Shown piece by piece: positions 17,616 to 27,085 of a DNA stretch of 64,000 nt. The stretch is from Kitasatospora fiedleri (lineage in GTDB: Bacteria > Actinomycetota > Actinomycetes > Streptomycetales > Streptomycetaceae): assembly GCF_948472415.1 (NCBI RefSeq), contig NZ_OX419519.1:5084001-5148000 (forward strand). Reading direction: 5' to 3'. The notes beneath the pieces were generated by a model that searched no databases, was not told the DNA's origin, and saw only the letters and a list, made by a program, of their open reading frames with translations. The position numbers and the translations under genes were made by a program. Position 1 is the stretch's first letter; every line of letters begins with the position of its first letter.

Positions 17616-19031
17616 ATGTCCGAGAACTCGTCCCGCGCCCGCTGGCTGGCCCTCGCGGTGGTGTGCGCCGGGATGCTGATGGTGATCCTGGACGGGTCGA
17701 TCACCACCGTCGCGCTGCCCGCCATCCAGGCCGACCTGCACCTCGGACCGGCCGGACTGGCCTGGGTGGTGGACGCCTACGTGGTCGCCTTCGGCGGACT
17801 GCTGCTGCTCGCCGGACGGCTCGGCGACCTGCTCGGCCGCCGCCGCACCTACCTCGCCGGGATCGCCGGCTTCACCGCCGCCTCCGTGCTGTGCGGCCTC
17901 GCGGCGAACCCCGGGACACTGATCGCCGCCCGCTTCCTGCAGGGCGCCGGCGGGGCGCTGGCCTCCGCCGTCGGCCTCGGCATGGTGGTCGCGCTCTTCC
18001 CCGACCCCGCCGAGCGGGCCAAGGCGTTCGGCGCGGTCGGCTTCACCGGCGCGACCGGCGCCTCGATCGGCCAGGTGCTCGGCGGCGTCCTCACCCAGGG
18101 CCTCGGCTGGCACTGGATCTTCTTCATCAACCTGCCGATCGGCGCCGCCGCCCTGCTCGCGGGCCTGCGCCTGCTGGCCGACGACCGCGGCCCCGGCCTG
18201 CGGGCGGGCGCCGACGCCCCCGGCGCCGTCCTGGTCACCGGCGGACTGATGCTCGGCGTCTACACCATCGTCGAGGGCGGCCCGGCCGGCTGGACCTCCG
18301 CCCGCACCCTGGCCACCGGCGCCGCCGCACTCGTCCTGCTCGCCGCCTTTCTGCTCCGGCAGACCCGCGCCGCGACCCCGCTGCTCCCGCTGCGAATTCT
18401 CGCCCGGCGCACCACCGCGCTCGCCAACCTGATCCAACTCCTCATGCTGGCCGCGCTGTTCGGCTTCCAGATCCTGCTCGCCCTGTACCTCCAGCAGGTC
18501 CAGCACTACGGCGCCCTGGCCACCGGACTGGCCATGCTGCCCGCCGCCCTCACCATCGGCACGGTCTCCCTGCTGCTCGCCGCCCGCACCATCGCCCGGA
18601 TCGGCGAACGCCGCACCCTGCTGCTCGGCCTGGCCCTGCTCACCGTCGGCATCGGCCTGCTCACCCGGCTCCCGGCCGGCCGCCTCGACTACGCCGCCGA
18701 CGTCCTGCCCACCCTGCTCAGCGCGGCCGGGTTCGGCCTCGCCACCACCGCCCTCACCGCCCTCGGCATGGCCGCCGCCGGCCCCGCCGACGCCGGACTG
18801 CTCTCCGGCCTGCTCACCACCACCCAGCAGGTCGGCGCCGCGCTCGGCGTCGCCGTCCTCAGCGCACTGGCCGCCGGCCGGGGCGTCGGCGGGTTCCACC
18901 TGGCCTTCGGCACCGGCGCCGGGCTCCTGCTCGCCGCCCTGCTGCTGGCCCTCGCGCTGCCCCGGCACCGCCGTCCGGCCGCCCCCGCCGGACCGGCCGC
19001 CGCCGAGCCGCCCGCCCTGGTCCGGCACTGA
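17616..19031 (+). CDS. MFS drug-efflux transporter, DHA2 (14-TM) type
   Basis: 471-residue inner-membrane proton antiporter. Motifs: GMLMVILDGSITTVALPAI (motif D1), LAGRLGDLLGRRRTYLAG (motif A), ARFLQGAGGAL (motif B) and GQVLGGVLTQGLGWHWIFFINLP (motif C, antiporter). Fourteen hydrophobic segments can be counted. A GGAGGGAG ribosome site precedes the ATG. Gene pair with marR; the substrate is unknown but is likely a toxic compound or antibiotic that also acts as MarR ligand. Confidence 0.92.
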   Translation: MSENSSRARWLALAVVCAGMLMVILDGSITTVALPAIQADLHLGPAGLAWVVDAYVVAFGGLLLLAGRLGDLLGRRRTYLAGIAGFTAASVLCGLAANPGTLIAARFLQGAGGALASAVGLGMVVALFPDPAERAKAFGAVGFTGATGASIGQVLGGVLTQGLGWHWIFFINLPIGAAALLAGLRLLADDRGPGLRAGADAPGAVLVTGGLMLGVYTIVEGGPAGWTSARTLATGAAALVLLAAFLLRQTRAATPLLPLRILARRTTALANLIQLLMLAALFGFQILLALYLQQVQHYGALATGLAMLPAALTIGTVSLLLAARTIARIGERRTLLLGLALLTVGIGLLTRLPAGRLDYAADVLPTLLSAAGFGLATTALTALGMAAAGPADAGLLSGLLTTTQQVGAALGVAVLSALAAGRGVGGFHLAFGTGAGLLLAALLLALALPRHRRPAAPAGPAAAEPPALVRH

Positions 19032-19073
19032 CCGTCGAGGGCGCCGGGCACCCCCGTTACGCTTGGAGGCACC

Positions 19074-20207
19074 ATGACTGACTTCCCCGGCGCCCCGACC
19101 ACCCCGTCCACCGGCCGCCTGCGCGTGCTCGCCGCGATGTCCGGCGGCGTCGACTCCGCCGTCGCCGCCGCCCGGGCCGTCGAAGCCGGCCACGAGGTGA
19201 CCGGCGTCCACCTGGCGCTCGCCAGCAACCCGCAGTCCTTCCGCACCGGCGCCCGCGGCTGCTGCACCCTGGAGGACTCCCGGGACGCCCGCCGCGCCGC
19301 CGACGTGATCGGCATCCCGTTCTACGTCTGGGACTTGGCCGAGCGCTTCCGCGAGGACGTGATCGAGGACTTCGTCGCCGAGTACGCCGCCGGGCGCACC
19401 CCCAACCCGTGCCTGCGCTGCAACGAGAAGATCAAGTTCGCCGCGCTGCTCGACAAGGCGGTCGCGCTCGGCTTCGACGCCGTCTGCACCGGCCACTACG
19501 CCCGGATCGTCGACCACCCCGACGGCACCCGCGAACTGCACCGCGCCGTCGACGCCGCCAAGGACCAGTCCTACGTGCTCGGCGTGCTCGACGCCGACCA
19601 GCTCGCCCACTCGCTCTTCCCGCTCGGCGACACCACCAAGGACGTCATCCGCGAAGAGGCCGAACGGCGCGGCCTCGCCGTCGCCAAGAAGCCCGACAGC
19701 CACGACATCTGCTTCATCACCGACGGCGACACCCAGGGTTTCCTCGCCGAGCGCCTCGGCACCGCCCCCGGCGACATCCTCGACACCGACGGGACCAAGC
19801 TCGGCGAGCACGACGGCGCCTACGGCTTCACCATCGGTCAGCGCAAGGGCCTGCGCCTGGGCCGCCCCGCCGCCGACGGCAAGCCCCGCTACGTCCTCGA
19901 CATCTCCCCGGTGAACAACACCGTCACCGTCGGCCCCGCCGGCGGCCTCGACGTCCACGCCCTCACCGCCATCCGCCCCCGCTGGTGCGGCACCCCGGCC
20001 ACCGGCGAGGGCCGCTACACCGCCCAGTTGCGGGCGCACGGCGAGGAGGTGCCCGTCACCGCCGCGCTGAGCGACGACCAGCTGCACGTCCGGCTCGACA
20101 CCCCGGCCCGCGGCATCGCGCCCGGCCAGGCCGTGGTCCTCTATGACGGCACCCGGGTGGTCGGCTCGGCCACCATCGCGAGCACCGAACGCGCCGTCGC
20201 GGTCTGA
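19074..20207 (+). CDS. mnmA: tRNA-specific 2-thiouridylase
   Basis: 377 residues; adds sulfur to U34 of certain tRNAs. The PP-loop AAMSGGVDSAVAA is near residue 22. The catalytic cysteines are C113 in NPCLRCNEKIKF and C213 in HDICFITDG, and TGHYARI and the C-terminal beta-barrel are present. A longer loop after the PP-loop, GCCTLEDSRDARRAADV, is typical of actinobacterial forms. ATG preceded by GGAGG. The cysteine desulfurase upstream is the probable sulfur donor. Confidence 0.96.
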   Translation: MTDFPGAPTTPSTGRLRVLAAMSGGVDSAVAAARAVEAGHEVTGVHLALASNPQSFRTGARGCCTLEDSRDARRAADVIGIPFYVWDLAERFREDVIEDFVAEYAAGRTPNPCLRCNEKIKFAALLDKAVALGFDAVCTGHYARIVDHPDGTRELHRAVDAAKDQSYVLGVLDADQLAHSLFPLGDTTKDVIREEAERRGLAVAKKPDSHDICFITDGDTQGFLAERLGTAPGDILDTDGTKLGEHDGAYGFTIGQRKGLRLGRPAADGKPRYVLDISPVNNTVTVGPAGGLDVHALTAIRPRWCGTPATGEGRYTAQLRAHGEEVPVTAALSDDQLHVRLDTPARGIAPGQAVVLYDGTRVVGSATIASTERAVAV

Positions 20208-20283
20208 CGTCCGGGCGGGCCCGGGCCCGGCGGGTTATCGGTTTGACCCGGGCGGGCCGGGCGGTGATAGGACTGGGAGCACT

Positions 20284-20820
20284 ATGAACATCACGGTCTT
20301 CTGCTCCGCCAACTCCCTCGACGCCAAGTACACCGACCCGGCGGCCGAGTTCGCCCGGCTGCTCGGGGAGGCCGGGCACACGCTGGTGTGGGGCGGGTCG
20401 CACGCCGGGCTGATGGGGCAGCTCGCGGACGGGGTCAAGGAGGCCGGCGGGCGGCTGGTGGGGATCTCGGTGGAGTTCCTGCGGCACAAGGCGTACGAGG
20501 GGGCGGACGAGCTGGTGACCATGCCGGACCTGCCGACCCGGAAGGCCGAGCTGCTGGCCCACGGGGACGCGCTGGTGGTGCTGGTCGGCGGGATCGGCAC
20601 GCTGGACGAGATCACCGAGGTGCTGGAGCTCAAGAAGCACGGCCTGCACGACAAGCCGGTGGTCGTCCTGGACACCGAGGGCTTCTACACCGGCCTGCGC
20701 CTCCAGCTGGAGCGGATGGACGCCGAGGGCTTCCTGCCCCGCCCGCTCGCCGAGCTGGTGGCCTTCGCCCGGACGCCCGCCGAGGCGCTCGCCCACCTGT
20801 CCGCCCACCAGCCCCAGTAA
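20284..20820 (+). CDS. LOG-like Rossmann-fold protein (TIGR00730 type)
   Basis: 178 residues. It starts NITVFCSANS and has the nucleotide-binding pattern LVWGGSHAGLMGQLADG, then VGISVEF, MPDLPTRKAEL and LVGGIGTLDEITEVLELKKHG. This corresponds to the PGGxGTxxE motif of LOG-type phosphoribohydrolases, with V in place of P. Members release cytokinin-like bases from nucleotides; the true bacterial substrate is often unknown. The next gene follows after 11 bases, so the two are likely cotranscribed. Confidence 0.85.
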   Translation: MNITVFCSANSLDAKYTDPAAEFARLLGEAGHTLVWGGSHAGLMGQLADGVKEAGGRLVGISVEFLRHKAYEGADELVTMPDLPTRKAELLAHGDALVVLVGGIGTLDEITEVLELKKHGLHDKPVVVLDTEGFYTGLRLQLERMDAEGFLPRPLAELVAFARTPAEALAHLSAHQPQ

Positions 20821-20831
20821 GGAAGACCACC

Positions 20832-21521
20832 ATGGGTGTCCACCTGATCACCGGAGCCGGTTCCGGCATCGGCGCCGCCGTCACCGACCGGCTCGCCGCC
20901 CGCGGCGAGGAGCTGTGGCTGCTCGCCCGGGACGCCCGCCGCGCCGCCCAGCTGCGCGAGCGCTTCCCGGACGCGAAGACCCTGGTCGGTGACCTGGACG
21001 ACCCGGCCAAGCTGTCCTGGGCGTTCGGCCACCAGGCGCTGCCGGTGGAGCTCGACTCGCTGCTGCACGTCGCGGGCGTGGTCGAGCTCGGCACGATCGG
21101 GGAGACCCCGGTCAAGGCGTGGCAGCACCAGCTCAACGTCAACGCGGTCGCGCCCGCCGAACTCACCCGCCTGCTGCTGCCCTCGCTCCGGCAGGCCCGC
21201 GGCCACGTGGTGTTCGTCAACTCCGGCGCCGGCCTGCGCGCCGACGCCACCTGGGGCTCGTACGCGGCCAGCAAGTTCGCGGTCCGCGCGCTGGCGGACG
21301 CGCTGCGGCAGGAGGAGCACGCCAACGGCGTCCGGGTGACCACCGTCTACCCCGGGCGGACCGCCACCCCGATGCAGGTGAAGGTGCACCAGCAGGAGGG
21401 CAAGGAGTACGACCCGGACCGCTGGATCGCGCCGGACTCGGTCGCCACCGCCGTCCTCACCGCGCTCGACCTGCCGCGCGACGCGGAGATCACCGAGATC
21501 ACCGTCCGCCCCGGCCAGTAG
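20832..21521 (+). CDS. Short-chain dehydrogenase/reductase
   Basis: 229 residues. Cofactor motif TGAGSGIG at the N-terminus, then LHVAGVVELG (the NAG-type strand), catalytic serine in FVNSGAG, and YAASK with the active Tyr and Lys. ATG 20832 is preceded by AAGGAAGA. It is tightly linked to the LOG-like gene and precedes a MetE-like gene. The substrate cannot be inferred. Confidence 0.9.
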   Translation: MGVHLITGAGSGIGAAVTDRLAARGEELWLLARDARRAAQLRERFPDAKTLVGDLDDPAKLSWAFGHQALPVELDSLLHVAGVVELGTIGETPVKAWQHQLNVNAVAPAELTRLLLPSLRQARGHVVFVNSGAGLRADATWGSYAASKFAVRALADALRQEEHANGVRVTTVYPGRTATPMQVKVHQQEGKEYDPDRWIAPDSVATAVLTALDLPRDAEITEITVRPGQ

Positions 21522-21569
21522 GCGGCACCGGGGGCGCGGTGCCGTTTCCCGCGCCCCCGCCGCTACTCG

Positions 21570-21575
21570 TAGGCT
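21570..21575 (+). promoter_or_regulatory. -10 box of the MetE-like gene
   Basis: TAGGCT ends seven bases before GTG 21583 with no ribosome site between, a typical leaderless arrangement. Confidence 0.5.
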
Positions 21576-21582
21576 CCTCCCT

Positions 21583-22593
21583 GTGACTGACGTGGACGTT
21601 TTCGCGGAGCTGGCCGGAGCGGCGACCGGGATCGGATCGATGCCCGGCCGGGACGTGCGGGAGATGGCCCGGGGGGTGATGGCCGAACTGGAGCAGTTGC
21701 CGCACCTGCCCGAACTGCCCGCGCGCGGGCCCGGGGCGGACATGATCGGGCGCGGCGCCGGGCTGCTGACCGAGCTGTTCGTGCAGACCGAGCCCAGCGG
21801 CTGGCGGTTCACCGACCGTCCCGGGCGGGACACCAGGCGGGCGGTGTCCTGGCTCGGCGAGGACCTGGACGCGCTGGAGGAGTACGCCCAGGGCTACACC
21901 GGCCCGCTCAAGGTGCAGGCGGTCGGGCCGTGGACGCTGGCCGGCTCGATCGAGCTGCGGCACGGCGAGAAGGCGCTCAGCGACCCCGGCGCCTGCCGGG
22001 ACCTCGCCGGTTCGCTCGCCGAGGGCCTGCGCCGCCACCTCGCCGACGTCCGCCGCCGGGTCCCCGGCGCGACGGTGGTGCTACAGCTGGACGAGCCGCT
22101 GCTGCCCGCCGTGCTGGCCGGGTCGGTGAAGACCGCCAGCGGCTTCCAGCGGCTGCGCGCCGTCGACCGCCAACGCGCCGAGCAGGCCCTGCGCGAACTG
22201 ATCGGCGGCCTCGACGCGCCCGTCCTGGTGCACAGTTGCGCGCCCGGGGTGCCGGTCCCGCTGCTGCGCCGGGCCGGGGTCGCCGGGATCAGCCTGGACT
22301 TCGGCCTGCTGACCGAACGTGACGACGACGACCTCGGCGAGGCGGTCGAGGGCGGCACGCTGCTCCTGGCCGGTGTGGTGCCGTCCGCCGACGTCGAAAC
22401 GTCGGACCCGGCCGGTAGTGTCCAGGGGATCAGGACGTTGTGGCGCAGGCTCGGGCTGGCCCCCGAGCTGCTGGGCCGCCGCGTGGTGGTGACGCCGACG
22501 TGCGGGCTGGCGGGGGCGTCCCCGGCGTACGCGCGGCGGGCACTGGCCGCGGCGGTGCGGGCGGCCCGGAGCCTGGTGGACAACCCGGAGTGA
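21583..22593 (+). CDS. MetE-like (cobalamin-independent methionine synthase C-terminal domain) protein
   Basis: 336 residues, about the size of a lone MetE/UROD-like TIM barrel. Recognisable blocks are GIGSMPGRDVREM, KVQAVGPWTLAGSIEL, VLQLDEPLLPAVLAG, VLVHSCAPGVPVPLLR and VVTPTCGLAGASPAYARR. The HxC of VLVHSC and the TPTCGLAG cysteine are those that bind zinc in MetE. The N-terminal half of full MetE is missing, so it is not a normal methionine synthase. It may act on another methyl donor. It overlaps the potential earliest start of ligA by GTGA. Confidence 0.75.
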   Translation: MTDVDVFAELAGAATGIGSMPGRDVREMARGVMAELEQLPHLPELPARGPGADMIGRGAGLLTELFVQTEPSGWRFTDRPGRDTRRAVSWLGEDLDALEEYAQGYTGPLKVQAVGPWTLAGSIELRHGEKALSDPGACRDLAGSLAEGLRRHLADVRRRVPGATVVLQLDEPLLPAVLAGSVKTASGFQRLRAVDRQRAEQALRELIGGLDAPVLVHSCAPGVPVPLLRRAGVAGISLDFGLLTERDDDDLGEAVEGGTLLLAGVVPSADVETSDPAGSVQGIRTLWRRLGLAPELLGRRVVVTPTCGLAGASPAYARRALAAAVRAARSLVDNPE

Positions 22594-22613
22594 CGAGCGA
22601 GGAGGACGGCGCG

Positions 22614-25028
22614 GTGGCGGCTGTGGAGGGCTGGGAGGAGATCCCGGCGGAGGTGCGGACGCGGCACGCCGAGCTGGCGACCGAGATCGAGGAGCACCGG
22701 GCTCGGTACTACGACCAGGACGCCCCGGTCATCAGCGACGCCGAGTTCGACGCCCTGATGCGGGAGTTGGAGTCGCTGGAGGCCGCCCACCCGGCGCTGG
22801 TCACGCCCGACTCGCCGAGCCAGAAGGTCGGCGGCGGGTCGACCGAGCAGTTCGCCCCCGTGGTGCACCGGGAGCGGCTGCTCAGCCTCGACAACGCGAT
22901 GGACGAGGAGGAGCTGGCCGCCTGGGCCGAGCGGGTCGCCACCGAGCTGTCCGGCATCGACTACCACTACCTGTGCGAGCTCAAGGTCGACGGCCTGGCC
23001 GTCAACCTGACGTACGAGCGCGGCGAACTGGTGCTGGCCGCCACCCGCGGCACCGGCGTGGTCGGCGACGACATCACCGCCAACGTCCGCACCATCAAGG
23101 GCATCCCGCACCGGCTGCGCGGCGAGAACGTCCCGGAGCTGGTCGAGATCCGCGGCGAGGTGTACTTCCCCACCGAGGAGTTCGACGCGCTGAACGCCTC
23201 CTTCGCGGAGGAGAACGAGCGCCGCCGGCAGGAGAACGAGGAGCGCGCCAAGGAGGGCAAGCGGCCCCGGGCGATGATCCGGCTGTTCATGAACCCGCGC
23301 AACGCCGCCGCCGGCTCGCTGCGCCAGAAGGACCCGCACGTCACCGCCTCCCGCCCGCTGCGGATGGTGGTGCACGGCATCGGCGCCCGGACCGGCTTCG
23401 ACATCGACTGCCAGTCGCACGCGTACCGACTGCTGCACGACTGGGGCCTGCCCACCGCCCGGCACAACGAGGTGGTCGGCACGCTGGACGAGGTACGGGC
23501 GTTCATCGAGCGCTTCGGCGAGCAGCGGCACTCCGTCGAGCACGAGATCGACGGCGTGGTGGTCAAGGTCGACGAGATCGCCCTCCAGGGCCGGCTCGGC
23601 TCCACCTCCAAGTCGCCGCGCTGGGCGATCGCCTGGAAGTACCCGCCGGAGGAGGTCACCGGCAAGCTCGCCGACATCAAGATCGGCATCGGCCGCACCG
23701 GCCGGGCCACCCCGTACGCGGTGCTGGCCGCGCCGGTGAAGGTGGCCGGCTCGATGGTGCAGTACGCCACCCTGCACAACCAGCAGGTGGTCAAGGCCAA
23801 GGACGTGCTGCTCGGCGACACCGTCGTGCTGCGCAAGGCCGGCGACGTCATCCCGGAGATCCTCGGCCCGGTCTACGACCTGCGCGACGGCACCGAGCGC
23901 GAGTTCGTGATGCCCGAGCGGTGCCCGGAGTGCGGCACCCCGCTGCGCCCGATGTCCGAGGGCGACATCGACCTGCGCTGCCCCAACGCCCAGCGCTGCC
24001 CGGCCCAGATCCGCGAGCGGATCGCCTTCCTCGGCGGCCGCCAGTGCCTGGACGTCGAGGGCCTCGGCTACGTCGCCGCCACCGCGCTGACCCAGCCGCT
24101 GGAGCCCGCCGACCCGCCGGTGCGGGACGAGGGCGACATCTTCGGCCTGACCGAGGAGCAGCTGCTGCCGATCAAGGTGCTGGTGCGCGACCCGAAGACC
24201 GGCATGCCCAGGCTGGACGACAAGACCGGCGAGGAGAAGAAGGTCTCCTTCTTCGCCACCACCACGGGCGCGCCGAAGAAGAACACCGGCCTCCTGCTGG
24301 AGAACCTGGCCGCCGCCAAGGACCGCCCGCTGTGGCGTTTCCTGAACGGCCTGTCGATCCGGCACGTCGGCCCGGTCGCCGCCCAGCAGCTGGCCCGCGA
24401 GTTCCGCGACCTGGACCGGATCTTCGCCGCCGACGAGACCGAACTGGCCGCCGTCGAGGGCGTCGGGCCGACCATCGCCCGCGCCGTCAAGGAGTGGTAC
24501 GCCGAGGACTGGCACCGCGAGCTGCTGGAGAAGTGGCGCGCCGCCGGCGTGGCCTTCACCGAGGAGGGCGGGCCGGAGCAGGGCGAACGCCCGCTGGAGG
24601 GCCTGACCGTGGTGGTCACCGGCACCCTCGCCGGGCACACCCGGGACGGCGCCAAGGAGGCGCTGACCTCGCGCGGCGCCAAGGTCACCGGCGCGGTCTC
24701 GAAGAAGACGCATTTCGTGGTGGTCGGCGACAACCCCGGCTCCAAGTACGACAAGGCGGTGCAGCTGGGCGTCCCGGTGCTGGACGACGCGGGCTTCGCG
24801 GTGCTGCTCGACCAGGGCGCGGACGCGGCCCGGGCGCACCTCGGCCTGGAGCCGCCGACCGGCCCGGAAACCGCCGGGAGCGCCCCGGCGGACGGCCCGC
24901 GGGAGGGCGCGGAAGAGGGCGCGGACGGGGCTCCCGGCGCTGGCGCGGCGGCCGTCGAAGGCGATACGAACGAAGCGGACGCGGTGGGGGAAAATGTCGG
25001 AGAAGGGAGGGACGAGAAGGTTTCCTGA
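22614..25028 (+). CDS. ligA: NAD-dependent DNA ligase
   Basis: 804 residues; essential nick-joining enzyme. Adenylation lysine 124 lies in CELKVDGLAVNL, followed by the OB-fold, the four-cysteine zinc finger CPECGTPL...LRCPNAQRCP, helix-hairpin-helix region and BRCT domain (LEGLTVVVTGTLAGHTRDGA). It is longer than the usual 670-735 residues for two reasons. There is a charged insert of about 50 residues after the zinc finger (around EQLLPIKVLVRDPKTG). There is also an acidic, Gly/Ala-rich tail of about 60 residues after BRCT. GTG 22614 is chosen because GGAGGA lies seven bases upstream; GTG 22590 is possible. Confidence 0.95.
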   Translation: MAAVEGWEEIPAEVRTRHAELATEIEEHRARYYDQDAPVISDAEFDALMRELESLEAAHPALVTPDSPSQKVGGGSTEQFAPVVHRERLLSLDNAMDEEELAAWAERVATELSGIDYHYLCELKVDGLAVNLTYERGELVLAATRGTGVVGDDITANVRTIKGIPHRLRGENVPELVEIRGEVYFPTEEFDALNASFAEENERRRQENEERAKEGKRPRAMIRLFMNPRNAAAGSLRQKDPHVTASRPLRMVVHGIGARTGFDIDCQSHAYRLLHDWGLPTARHNEVVGTLDEVRAFIERFGEQRHSVEHEIDGVVVKVDEIALQGRLGSTSKSPRWAIAWKYPPEEVTGKLADIKIGIGRTGRATPYAVLAAPVKVAGSMVQYATLHNQQVVKAKDVLLGDTVVLRKAGDVIPEILGPVYDLRDGTEREFVMPERCPECGTPLRPMSEGDIDLRCPNAQRCPAQIRERIAFLGGRQCLDVEGLGYVAATALTQPLEPADPPVRDEGDIFGLTEEQLLPIKVLVRDPKTGMPRLDDKTGEEKKVSFFATTTGAPKKNTGLLLENLAAAKDRPLWRFLNGLSIRHVGPVAAQQLAREFRDLDRIFAADETELAAVEGVGPTIARAVKEWYAEDWHRELLEKWRAAGVAFTEEGGPEQGERPLEGLTVVVTGTLAGHTRDGAKEALTSRGAKVTGAVSKKTHFVVVGDNPGSKYDKAVQLGVPVLDDAGFAVLLDQGADAARAHLGLEPPTGPETAGSAPADGPREGAEEGADGAPGAGAAAVEGDTNEADAVGENVGEGRDEKVS

Positions 25029-25330
25029 CGCGTCGTTATCGTCCTGATGCCGCGTCAGCGGGGTGTTCGAGAAGGAAATCGGGCATTGTGTCACTGGACA
25101 ACGCGCGGATATGACGTTGCGCTCAGAGGTGGCCCGAAAGTGCGCCCAGGTGGTGCGCCCCGGCTTACCCTGGGCGCTACGAACTGTCAGCAGGAGTGTG
25201 TGGCACCGGTTTTCCCGCCGGCGCCCCGGGGACACGCCCTCGTCTGACGTCCACCGGCACCTCTGAGGAGAGGGGTGCCTCACCGTGAGGCGGCCCCGCC
25301 GGGGGGCGGGCCCGACGGAGGACTGGGCTT
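25029..25330 (+). promoter_or_regulatory. Gene-free leader region before the rmdB-like gene
   Basis: No gene seen. TACCCT at 25166-25171 may be a -10 box, which would leave a leader of about 150 bases. The leader holds back-to-back hairpins: GGCACCTCT pairing with AGAGGGGTGCC around 25257-25281, and CCCCGCC pairing with GGCGGG around 25295-25312. The second ends close to the GGAGG ribosome site. I do not recognise a known riboswitch family here. Confidence 0.4.
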
Positions 25331-26920
25331 ATGGATCGTACGACCGGCGGCGCGCCCACACGCCCGCCGCAGGGGGTGGCAGGGGCGGTCCTGCTGCTCG
25401 GCGTGCTGCTGGCCGGGGCCGCGCCGCTCATCCCGCTGGCCGTCCTGGTGTACCGCTACGAACCCGAGCTGCTCCCGCTGTTCGCGGTTCCCCTGGCCGT
25501 GCTGGTCGCCGCCTGGCGGATCGCCCGCGACCGGGCGCGGGACCAGCTCACCGACCCGCTCACCGACCTGCCCAACCGGCAGGCCCTGCTGATCGCCACC
25601 CAGGAGGCACTGGCCCGGCACGAGGCCGAACCCGGCTACAGCGTCGGCCTGATCCTGCTCGACCTGGACCGCTTCCGCTCGCTCAACGACGCCCTCGGCC
25701 ACACCGCGGGCGACCGGCTGCTGGTGCACATCGCCCGCCGGCTGCACCGCGCCCTGCGCACCGGCGCCGGCCACCCCCGGGACGGCGAGGACGGCACCGC
25801 GCTGCCCCCGCCGGTCCGCCGCGGCGAGCGCCCGGTGGTGGCCCGGATGGGCGGCGACGAGTTCGCCGTGCTGCTGCCGGGGGTGGGCAGCCCCGACCTG
25901 CTGGAGCGCACCGCGAAGGCGCTGATCGCCGAACTCGCCGCGCCGATCCGGCTGGACGGCCTGCTGCTGGTCCTGGAGGCCAGCGCCGGGGTGTGCGTCT
26001 ACCCGACCCACGCCCAGGACGCGGAGTCGCTGCTGCGCCGCGCCGACGTCGCGATGGGCCACGCCCAGCACAGCCGCAGCGGCGTCGAACGCTACGACGA
26101 GGCCCGCGACCTGGACACCCCGTACCGGATCGGCCTGCTCGGCGACCTGCGGCGGGCCATCGAGATGAACGAGGTGCAGCTGCACTACCAGCCGAAGGTG
26201 GCCTTCGACGGCAGCGTGGTCGGCCTGGAGGCGCTGGTGCGCTGGGAGCGGCCCGGGCAGGGGAGGGTCGCGCCGGACGAGTTCATCGCCCTCGCCGAGT
26301 CCTCCGGGCTGATGCCCCGGCTCACCGACTACGTGCTGGAGAGCGCCGTCGGGCAGATCGCCCGCTGGCGCAACCAGGGCCTGATGGTGCCCGTCGCGGT
26401 CAACGTCTCGCCGCGCGACGTCCTCAACCCCGGCTTCGCCGCCCGGGTCGCCGGACACCTCACCCGGCACCAGGTGCCCGCGGTGGCGCTCCAACTGGAG
26501 ATCACCGAGCGGCTGCTGCTGGACGACAGCCGGCGGGCCGCCGACACCCTGGCCGAACTGCGCCGCTACGGCGTGCGGATGTCGCTGGACGACTTCGGCA
26601 CCGGGCACTCCTCGATGGTGCGGCTGCGCAGCCTGCCGGTCGGCGAACTCAAGATCGACCGCTCCTTCGTCTCCCGGATGGTCGCCGACGACCACGACGC
26701 GGCCGTGGTGCGCTGCTCGGTGGAGCTCGCCCACTCGCTGGGGCTCACCGTGGTCGCCGAGGGCGTCGAGGACGACGAGACCTGGGAGCGGCTCCAGGAC
26801 ATGGGCGTCGACGCCGTCCAGGGCTGGCTGGTCTCGGCGGCGCTGCCCGTCGACCAGGCCACCGCCTGGCTGCTGGTGCGGAGAAACGACGCGCCGCCGG
26901 TGGAGTCGCTGCCGCGCTGA
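25331..26920 (+). CDS. rmdB: GGDEF-EAL protein, c-di-GMP phosphodiesterase (RmdB-like)
   Basis: 529 residues. Two hydrophobic N-terminal segments (about residues 17-60) are followed by a GGDEF domain with an intact GGDEF at 174-178, then an EAL domain with intact EAL at 300-302. Other EAL-domain catalytic blocks are present: NVSPRD, LEITERLLL, LDDFGTGHSS, LKIDRSF and VVAEGVEDD. Known S. coelicolor RmdB, in the same place after ligA, is a c-di-GMP phosphodiesterase that influences development. A membrane-anchored hydrolase is therefore the likely role. An 18-bp stem terminator follows. Confidence 0.88.
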   Translation: MDRTTGGAPTRPPQGVAGAVLLLGVLLAGAAPLIPLAVLVYRYEPELLPLFAVPLAVLVAAWRIARDRARDQLTDPLTDLPNRQALLIATQEALARHEAEPGYSVGLILLDLDRFRSLNDALGHTAGDRLLVHIARRLHRALRTGAGHPRDGEDGTALPPPVRRGERPVVARMGGDEFAVLLPGVGSPDLLERTAKALIAELAAPIRLDGLLLVLEASAGVCVYPTHAQDAESLLRRADVAMGHAQHSRSGVERYDEARDLDTPYRIGLLGDLRRAIEMNEVQLHYQPKVAFDGSVVGLEALVRWERPGQGRVAPDEFIALAESSGLMPRLTDYVLESAVGQIARWRNQGLMVPVAVNVSPRDVLNPGFAARVAGHLTRHQVPAVALQLEITERLLLDDSRRAADTLAELRRYGVRMSLDDFGTGHSSMVRLRSLPVGELKIDRSFVSRMVADDHDAAVVRCSVELAHSLGLTVVAEGVEDDETWERLQDMGVDAVQGWLVSAALPVDQATAWLLVRRNDAPPVESLPR

Positions 26921-26928
26921 CCGCCCGC

Positions 26929-26967
26929 CGCCGGGGCCCGTCCGGGACGCCCGGGCGGGCCCCGGCG
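26929..26967 (+). terminator. Stem-loop after rmdB
   Basis: Arms 26929-26946 and 26950-26967 pair over 18 positions with one G-U, loop ACG. No T tract. Confidence 0.65.
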
Positions 26968-27000
26968 CGTGCGCCCGGCCGGGCGTCCCTCTTCTGCCCA

Positions 27001-27006
27001 TAGGAT
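27001..27006 (+). promoter_or_regulatory. -10 box of the gat operon
   Basis: TAGGAT fits TAnnnT and lies 80 bases before the gatC ATG. Transcription should start near 27013. Confidence 0.5.
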
Positions 27007-27085
27007 GGCCCTTCAGGACCGAATGGACCGGCCTGCCCAGCGGGCAGGGACCGGCCCACCAGAACTCACCCTTGAGGATCGCTGC

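Noticed and set aside
21894..25283. 1129-codon open frame antisense to the MetE-like gene and ligA
   Set aside because: It mirrors high GC3 codons of two well-supported genes, shows no family motif and is dominated by Gly/Arg/Val/Asp strings.
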